From NCBI GenBank assembly GCA_020847695.1, contig JADLBP010000032.1:1-40718 (forward strand): a stretch of 40,718 nt of DNA. Direction: 5' to 3'. A program made the translations under genes and the position numbers. The notes below the pieces were generated by a model. That model saw only the letters and a program-made list of their open reading frames with translations, ran no database searches and was not told the DNA's origin. Shown here in pieces: positions 35,703-40,718 of this stretch. This DNA comes from Planctomycetota bacterium. Its GTDB lineage: Bacteria; Planctomycetota; UBA1135; GCA-002686595. Every line of letters begins with the position of its first letter. The stretch's first letter is position 1.

Positions 35703-36443
35703 TCAGGGAACCAGGTCCCACTGGTTGCCGTCGACGGCGACGACGCCGTTCGAGGCCGCGGGCGAGGAGAGATCGCCCGGCGCCGTGTACGCGGCGTCGA
35801 ACGCCGGCGGAGCCGTCAGCGCTTCGTACGCGGCCACCGTGCCGCGGGTCTTCATCACCTGGCCGTCCTGATTGACGAAGAAGGCGTGCACGCCGGTCTT
35901 GCCGCGCTGCGTCGGCCACGCATAGGCGCACCAGTAGAGCGAGCCGTTGATCGGATCGGGGAACGGCGCGGCCGCCTTGCCGCCGGTGACGTCCTCGGCG
36001 ATCGCGCCGACCGCGCCGGCGACGGTCGCGCTCGGCAGGAAGACTTGGAAGATGTAGCCCGAGCGGGTGACGACCGACTGTTGCACCGCGCCGAGGCCGC
36101 TGACCAGGACGCTGGGATCGAGCTCGTCGACGCCGACCGCGCCCGCGACCGGCACGTTGCCCGCGCCGGTGACGCGCGCGGGGATGCCGCCGGTCATCTC
36201 GCCGAGGTAGCCGTATTCCGGCATGCCGTCGCCGTTGGTGTCGATCAGCCGGCTCGCTTGGATCTGGATCTGAGCGGCGTAGATCGAGCGCAGCGTCCCG
36301 ATCGCCGCCGACTCGTCGGCGGCGACGCGAGCGCTCTGGAGCTTCGGGATCGCCATCGCGGCGATGATCGCGATGATCGCGGTCACGACGAGGATCTCGA
36401 TGATGGTGAAGCCCGCTCGCGCGGTGCGCAGGTTCGATCGCAT
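35703..36443 (-). CDS. Type II/IV pseudopilin-like protein
   Basis: 246 residues. A classical prepilin leader ends in Gly before FTIIEILVVTAIIAIIAAMAIP: cleavage falls after RAG, with F+1 and E+5 conserved and a ~20-residue hydrophobic stem. The mature domain is Ala/Gly-rich and globular, with the stretch DTNGDGMPEYGYLGE, which could bind calcium as in GspG-type major pseudopilins. Start at the ATG 36443. No secretion ATPase or prepilin peptidase is nearby, so it is an isolated member of the many pseudopilins seen in Planctomycetota. Confidence 0.85.
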   Translation of the reverse strand: MRSNLRTARAGFTIIEILVVTAIIAIIAAMAIPKLQSARVAADESAAIGTLRSIYAAQIQIQASRLIDTNGDGMPEYGYLGEMTGGIPARVTGAGNVPVAGAVGVDELDPSVLVSGLGAVQQSVVTRSGYIFQVFLPSATVAGAVGAIAEDVTGGKAAAPFPDPINGSLYWCAYAWPTQRGKTGVHAFFVNQDGQVMKTRGTVAAYEALTAPPAFDAAYTAPGDLSSPAASNGVVAVDGNQWDLVP

Positions 36444-36533
36444 GAAAGGACGTCCTTGGCTGGAACCGAGCGCCTGCATCGGCGAACTCGGCGCGCGATC
36501 TTCAGGCAGGACGTTTTTTCCGCCTCGGTGGCG

Positions 36534-37709
36534 TCACGCTCGCGCGCCGAGCAGTCGAGCGTGCTCCTTCTCGGCGAAGCGGTCGGTCATGCCCGCGATG
36601 TAGTCGCAGACCGCGCGGTGCGGCCCGACCTCGTCGCACCACCGCAGGTACCACGGCGCCATCTCGTTCGGAGCCGCGAGGTAAGCGGCGAAGAGGTCGG
36701 TCAACGTCTCCGAAGCGCGCCGGCGCTGCTCCTCGATGTGCGGATGGCGGTAGAAGTGTTTGTAGAGGAAGCGCGTCAGCTCCGCGACCTCGCCCGCGAG
36801 TTCCGCGCCGTGCTCGACCAACCGCTCGCGAAGGTGCCGCGCGCCGTCGGGTGACGCGAGGTTCGCCGCGGCGATGCGTTCGGCAGCGGCGTGGATCAGG
36901 TCCTTGATGCAGATGCTCAGGATCTCGTTGGTGATCCGCTTGAGCCGGAGCTTCGGGTCGTCGTGGTGCGCGGCGAAGCCCGGATGGCGAGCCTCGATCG
37001 CCGCCGAGCCCCGGCGCCAGAGGGCGACCTCCTCGATCAGCTGCGGCTCGTCGAACATGCCCGCGTTGGAGCCGTCCTCGAGATCGTGCACGACGTACGC
37101 GGTCGAATCGGCGAGGTCGACGACCTGCGCCTCGAGGTAGGGCTGTCGCGGCCGCGGCCGGAACTCGTCGGGCCAGTCGAGGTCGCTCTCGTGCTTCAAG
37201 AGCGACTCGCGCAGCTCGCGCGTCAAGTTGAGCCCCGGGTACGCGGGGCTGCGTCGCTCGAGCAAGTCGACGACGCGCAGCACCTGCGCGTTGTGGCGGA
37301 AGCCGCCGTGGTCCTTCATCGCTTCGTCGAGCGTCCACTCGCCGCGGTGTCCGAACGGCGGATGGCCGACGTCGTGCGCGAGCGCGAGCGCCTCGGTGAA
37401 CGGCTCGTTCAAGCGCAGCGCGTTCGCGATCGAGCGAGCGACCTGACAGACCTCGAGGCTGTGCGACAGCCTCGTGCGGTAGTGGTCGCCCTCCCAGTTG
37501 ACGAAGACCTGCGTCTTGTACATCAGTCGACGGAACGCGGTGCTGTGCACCAAGCGGTCACGATCGCGCTCCCATGCGGTGCGCAGGTCGTCTTCGGGCT
37601 CGGGATGCGCGCGTCCGCGCGACGCGCCGCTCTTCAGGGCCCAAGGCGCGAGCTCGCGGCGCTCGCGCGCCTCTTTCGCGGGCCGATCGTAGAAGGAGAA
37701 GTCGCTCAT
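36534..37709 (-). CDS. dGTPase-family dNTP triphosphohydrolase
   Basis: 391 residues from the ATG at 37709 (MSDFSFYDRPAKEARE), with AGGTGG about ten bases upstream. The HD-domain metal ligands are in RLSHSLEV, LALAHDVGHPPFGHRGE and DLADSTAYVVHDLEDG. The N-terminal RDRDRLVHSTAFRRLMYKTQVF is typical of deoxyguanosinetriphosphate triphosphohydrolase-like proteins. These hydrolyse dNTPs to nucleosides and triphosphate; preference for dGTP is not certain. The ~90-base gap to the pseudopilin gene contains no clear terminator. Confidence 0.93.
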   Translation of the reverse strand: MSDFSFYDRPAKEARERRELAPWALKSGASRGRAHPEPEDDLRTAWERDRDRLVHSTAFRRLMYKTQVFVNWEGDHYRTRLSHSLEVCQVARSIANALRLNEPFTEALALAHDVGHPPFGHRGEWTLDEAMKDHGGFRHNAQVLRVVDLLERRSPAYPGLNLTRELRESLLKHESDLDWPDEFRPRPRQPYLEAQVVDLADSTAYVVHDLEDGSNAGMFDEPQLIEEVALWRRGSAAIEARHPGFAAHHDDPKLRLKRITNEILSICIKDLIHAAAERIAAANLASPDGARHLRERLVEHGAELAGEVAELTRFLYKHFYRHPHIEEQRRRASETLTDLFAAYLAAPNEMAPWYLRWCDEVGPHRAVCDYIAGMTDRFAEKEHARLLGARA

Positions 37710-37887
37710 GCCGCTCGCCACCTGTCCGGACGGGCCGGACCGCGCGATGCACGCGCTCGCAGCACCCCGCGGCGAGCATAACCCTCCCCGCGAGCGGATC
37801 CAGGACGCCGATCGAGGCAATCGCGCGCTCGCGTTACGCTCTCTCCGGCATGGCGCGTCTCCGAACACCCCGTCCGCGAGTCCTGCG

Positions 37888-38640
37888 ATGAAACCGGCCG
37901 CCGAAGGCGAGCGTTGGTTCGAAGCCGCGTTCCGAGCCGACTACCTGCGCGTCTACCCGCATCGCAACGTCGAAGCGGCGCGGCGCGAGGTCGACTTCCT
38001 CGTCTCGCAGGGCGTGCGCGGCCGCGTGCTCGACCTGTGCTGCGGATTCGGCCGACACGCGTTGCTCCTCCGGCGCGCGGGGCTCGACGTGTGGGGCGTC
38101 GACCTGTCGTTCGACTTGCTGCGCGCCGCGCGCGAGCTCGACGGCTACGAGCGACTGCTCGCGGGTCGCTTGGTGCGCGGCGACGCACAGCGCGTCCCGT
38201 TCGGTTCCGGTCGTTTCGACGGCATCGTCAACCTCTTCTCGTCGTTCGGCTACTTCGGCGAGCGCGGGGACGAGCGCGTGCTCGCCGAGATCGTGCGCGT
38301 GCTGGTGCCCGGTGGCATCGCGGTCTTCGACCTGATGAACGCGACCCGCGTGAGGGCCGAGCTCGTGCCGCACTCGCGCCGCAGCGAAGCCGATTTCGTG
38401 CTCGACGAGCGCCGCGCGTTGCTCGACGACGGACGGCGCGTCGTGAAGGACGTCGAGCTCGACTTCGCCGACGGTCGGACACTGCGCTGGCGCGAAGACG
38501 TGCGACTCTATTCGAGGTCCGAATTCGACGCGCTCCTGGCGCGCCACGGGCTTTTCAACGTCGCGACGTTCGGGGATTTCGACGCGAGCGTGTGCGGAGA
38601 GCGCTCACCTCGCACGATCGTTGTCGCTCGTCGACGCTGA
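37888..38640 (+). CDS. Class I SAM-dependent methyltransferase
   Basis: 250 residues. The SAM-binding motif I is VLDLCCGFGRHALLL (about 46-60), followed by the acidic residue in GVDLS, motif GRFDGIVNLFSSFGYF and VLVPGGIAVFDLMN. The N-terminal WFEAAFRADYLRVYPHRN recurs in small-molecule methyltransferases of unknown substrate. ATG at 37888 chosen because the conserved region begins just after; the upstream in-frame extension overlaps the divergent dGTPase promoter zone. Confidence 0.85.
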   Translation: MKPAAEGERWFEAAFRADYLRVYPHRNVEAARREVDFLVSQGVRGRVLDLCCGFGRHALLLRRAGLDVWGVDLSFDLLRAARELDGYERLLAGRLVRGDAQRVPFGSGRFDGIVNLFSSFGYFGERGDERVLAEIVRVLVPGGIAVFDLMNATRVRAELVPHSRRSEADFVLDERRALLDDGRRVVKDVELDFADGRTLRWREDVRLYSRSEFDALLARHGLFNVATFGDFDASVCGERSPRTIVVARRR

Positions 38641-38824
38641 CGCGAATTCCTTTCACGTTTCGTCATGTCGCGCGACCACGATCGCGCAGTAGAAACGGAC
38701 ACGAACGAGACGTTCCGCATCCGCGCGCGCCGGGCAGCTCCGGAATTGCTCAATCGGAGGGCGCAGCGCGGACGACAGTCGGCACGCATCACCGAGCGGG
38801 GCGGTGGAGCGGGGAGGAAAGAGG

Positions 38825-40483
38825 ATGACTCTGGGGCAGGGACTCAGGTGTGTCCGGGGCGCGTTCGCGTGCCTGGCGATCATCGGTTTCGCCGCGTGCG
38901 GCGGCGGAGGCAGCGGCACCGACGAAGGTTCGGGCTACGTGCAGGGCAGCGACGTGCCGACGAGCGACGCCGCGGCCGCGCGCTTCCTCACGCAGGCGAC
39001 GTTCGGACCGACGCGCGACGACATCGACCTGTTGCGCTTCATCGGCTACGCGGCGTGGTTCGAGGACCAGCGCGCGAAGAAGGTCTCGAAGGAGCGACCG
39101 TACGTGAACGCGCTCGAGGACTCCGGAAAGGACCTCAACCAGACGCATCGCATGCAGATCTGGTGGGACAACGCGATGACCGGCGGAGATCAGCTTCGTC
39201 AACGCGTCGCGTGGGCGCTCTCGCAGATCTTCGTGATCTCGGATCAGCACTCCTCGTTGTCCGGCGACGTCAAGGGGATGTGCGAGTACTACGACATCCT
39301 CTCGCGCGACGCGTTCGGCAACTATCGCCAGCTCCTGGAGGACGTGACGCTCTCGCCGGCGATGGGGAAGTACCTCAACATGCTCCGGAACGAGAAGGCG
39401 AACCCGACCTACAACATCCGCCCGGACGAGAACTACGCGCGCGAGATCCTGCAGCTCTTCTCGATCGGGCTCGTGCAGCTCGACGTCGACGGCACGCCGC
39501 TGCACGACGGGCTCGGCAACACGATTCCGACGTACGATCAGAGCGTGGTCGAGGGTTTCGCCGCGACGTTCACCGGTTGGACGTTCGATAGCTCGGTCAA
39601 CTGGTGGGATTGGGAGGGCAACACCAAGCCGATGGTGAACTGGCCCGACTACCACGAGACCGCGGCGAAGACGATCCTCGACGGCGTCGTGATCCCGACC
39701 GGTCAGACGGGCGAGGAAGACCTCGCGCTCGCGCTCGACACGATCTTCGCGCATCCGAACGTCGGGCCATTCGTCTCGAAGCAGCTGATCCAGCGCCTGG
39801 TCACGTCCAATCCGACGCCGGCGTACGTCGCGCGCGTCGCCGCGGTGTTCGCCGACGACGGCACCGGCGAGCGCGGGGACCTGTTCGAAGTCACCAAGGC
39901 GATCCTGATGGACGACGAGGCGCGCAACGGGCACCTGACGATGCCGGACACGTTCGGCAAGGTGAAGGAGCCGCTGCTGCGTCAGCTCGGACTCTGGCGC
40001 GCGCTCGACGCGAAGGCCGCGAGCGGCAAGTACAAGGTCTATTGGCCCGAGTGGTACTTCGGCCAAGCGCCGCTGCGCTCGCCGACGGTCTTCAACTTCT
40101 ACTCGCCGACGTTCTCACCGCCCGGCGATCTCGCGGACAACGGGCTCGTTGCGCCCGAGCTCCAGATCGCGACGCACTCGTTGATCGCCGAGGGGACCAA
40201 CGAGTTCTACAACCTCGTGTTCTGGGGCCACTCCGACAACACGAATGCGGACAAGGACACGGTCAAGATCGACCTGAAGCCCTTGAAGCCGCTCGCCGCC
40301 GATCCGGCGACGCTGATCGACCAGCTGAACGTGCTGCTGATGGGCGGGACGATGTCGAGCGAGATGAATCAAGTGCTGCTCGACCACTTGAACGCGACGC
40401 CGAACACCGACGGCGGAACGCAGCGCGTGCTCGAAGCGGTGTACCTGATCGTGACGTCGCCCGAAGGTGCGGTGCAGAAGTAG
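38825..40483 (+). CDS. DUF1800-domain lipoprotein
   Basis: 552 residues. The signal peptide ends in a lipobox-like GFAAC followed by a Gly/Ser linker (GGGGSGTDEGSG), so the mature protein is probably lipid-anchored. The DUF1800 domain begins at AARFLTQATFGPT and continues with LRQRVAWALSQIFVIS, YNIRPDENYAREILQLFSIG, FTGWTF, HPNVGPFVSKQLIQRLVTSNP and SPTVFNFYSP. The family is uncharacterised but almost always sits beside DUF1501, as here. GGGAGGAAAGAGG precedes the ATG. Ten bases separate it from the DUF1501 start. Confidence 0.92.
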   Translation: MTLGQGLRCVRGAFACLAIIGFAACGGGGSGTDEGSGYVQGSDVPTSDAAAARFLTQATFGPTRDDIDLLRFIGYAAWFEDQRAKKVSKERPYVNALEDSGKDLNQTHRMQIWWDNAMTGGDQLRQRVAWALSQIFVISDQHSSLSGDVKGMCEYYDILSRDAFGNYRQLLEDVTLSPAMGKYLNMLRNEKANPTYNIRPDENYAREILQLFSIGLVQLDVDGTPLHDGLGNTIPTYDQSVVEGFAATFTGWTFDSSVNWWDWEGNTKPMVNWPDYHETAAKTILDGVVIPTGQTGEEDLALALDTIFAHPNVGPFVSKQLIQRLVTSNPTPAYVARVAAVFADDGTGERGDLFEVTKAILMDDEARNGHLTMPDTFGKVKEPLLRQLGLWRALDAKAASGKYKVYWPEWYFGQAPLRSPTVFNFYSPTFSPPGDLADNGLVAPELQIATHSLIAEGTNEFYNLVFWGHSDNTNADKDTVKIDLKPLKPLAADPATLIDQLNVLLMGGTMSSEMNQVLLDHLNATPNTDGGTQRVLEAVYLIVTSPEGAVQK

Positions 40484-40492
40484 GAGGAGGCG

Positions 40493-40718
40493 ATGAAGAA
40501 GTTCCAAGCGATCTCTCGACGCGACGTCCTGCGGTGGGGTGGCTCTTCGGCGAGCCTCGGCATGCTTGCGCAGCTCACGGCGATGCAGCGGGCCGCGCAC
40601 GCGGACCCGAACGTCGGCTACAAGGCGCTCGTCTGCGTGTACCTCTACGGCGGCAACGACTCGTTCAACCTGATCGTGCCGACCAGCAGCGGCGAGTACG
40701 CGACGTACGCGGCCTCGC
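40493..40718 (+). CDS. DUF1501 protein, 5' end only (cut by window edge)
   Basis: The first 75 residues are visible. A twin-arginine signal (SRRDVLRWGG) leads to a hydrophobic stretch and then KALVCVYLYGGNDSFNLIVP, the hallmark start of DUF1501 proteins (alkaline-phosphatase/sulfatase-like fold). AGGAGGAGG precedes the ATG. Together with the DUF1800 gene it forms the standard two-gene unit. The frame runs off the end of the window. Confidence 0.92.
   Translation, partial: MKKFQAISRRDVLRWGGSSASLGMLAQLTAMQRAAHADPNVGYKALVCVYLYGGNDSFNLIVPTSSGEYATYAAS

Overview
The window is clearly high-GC bacterial chromosome: nearly all codons end in G or C, genes are packed with 1-8 base overlaps, and GTG/TTG starts are common. 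The gene set is mostly core housekeeping. The end of the window carries a DUF1800 lipoprotein followed by a Tat-type DUF1501 protein. That pair, with a type II pseudopilin, Porin_O_P-type outer-membrane proteins, EF-hand and TPR proteins and very acidic linkers, fits Planctomycetota (or a close high-GC relative) best. This assignment is inference from gene content; no rRNA is present to prove it.

Layout. (1) 49-12731, plus strand: ftsK and an overlapping second FtsK-like gene that has the membrane and gamma DNA-binding ends but no ATPase motor; a hairpin; rimO-pgsA-pgpA with ATGA overlaps; a HAMP/PP2C phosphatase; mazG-like; priA; an endonuclease/exonuclease/phosphatase-family membrane protein. 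(2) 12735-16998, minus strand: an operon in the order S41 peptidase, tsaD, larB, carA. (3) 17170-18210 plus: a secreted EF-hand protein, convergent with a minus-strand ferredoxin + DUF2203 pair. (4) 19111-20093 plus: queD/PTPS-like and folE, overlapping by 79 bases, convergent with an SDR reductase; upstream of the SDR on the minus strand lies a YyaL-type thioredoxin-domain protein. (5) 23131-25510 minus: two paralogous Porin_O_P-type genes, each followed by an intrinsic terminator. (6) 25817-28257 minus: def-ribF, tRNA-Phe, DUF971, arfB. (7) 28311-30397 plus: a good sigma70-type promoter, a TPR protein, rpsT and a small unknown gene. (8) 30482-35474 minus: rnc-mfd-SurA-like, fused by ATGA/GTGA overlaps, with a tiny divergent membrane protein. 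(9) 35703-37709 minus: dGTPase-family gene and pseudopilin. (10) 37888-40718 plus: methyltransferase, DUF1800 and the 5' end of DUF1501.

How the genes fit together. Most operons join translation and RNA quality control (rimO, tsaD, arfB, def, rpsT, rnc, mfd) with envelope work (pgsA/pgpA, SurA-like chaperone, S41 protease, porins, pseudopilin) and cofactor chemistry (ribF, folE, queD, larB). I see no CRISPR array, insertion sequence, phage region or toxin-antitoxin module. The least ordinary item is the motorless FtsK-like protein translationally coupled to ftsK. Second come the queD/folE overlap (with a nearby SDR that would complete a tetrahydrobiopterin-like gene set) and a lone larB in a t6A/pyrimidine operon.
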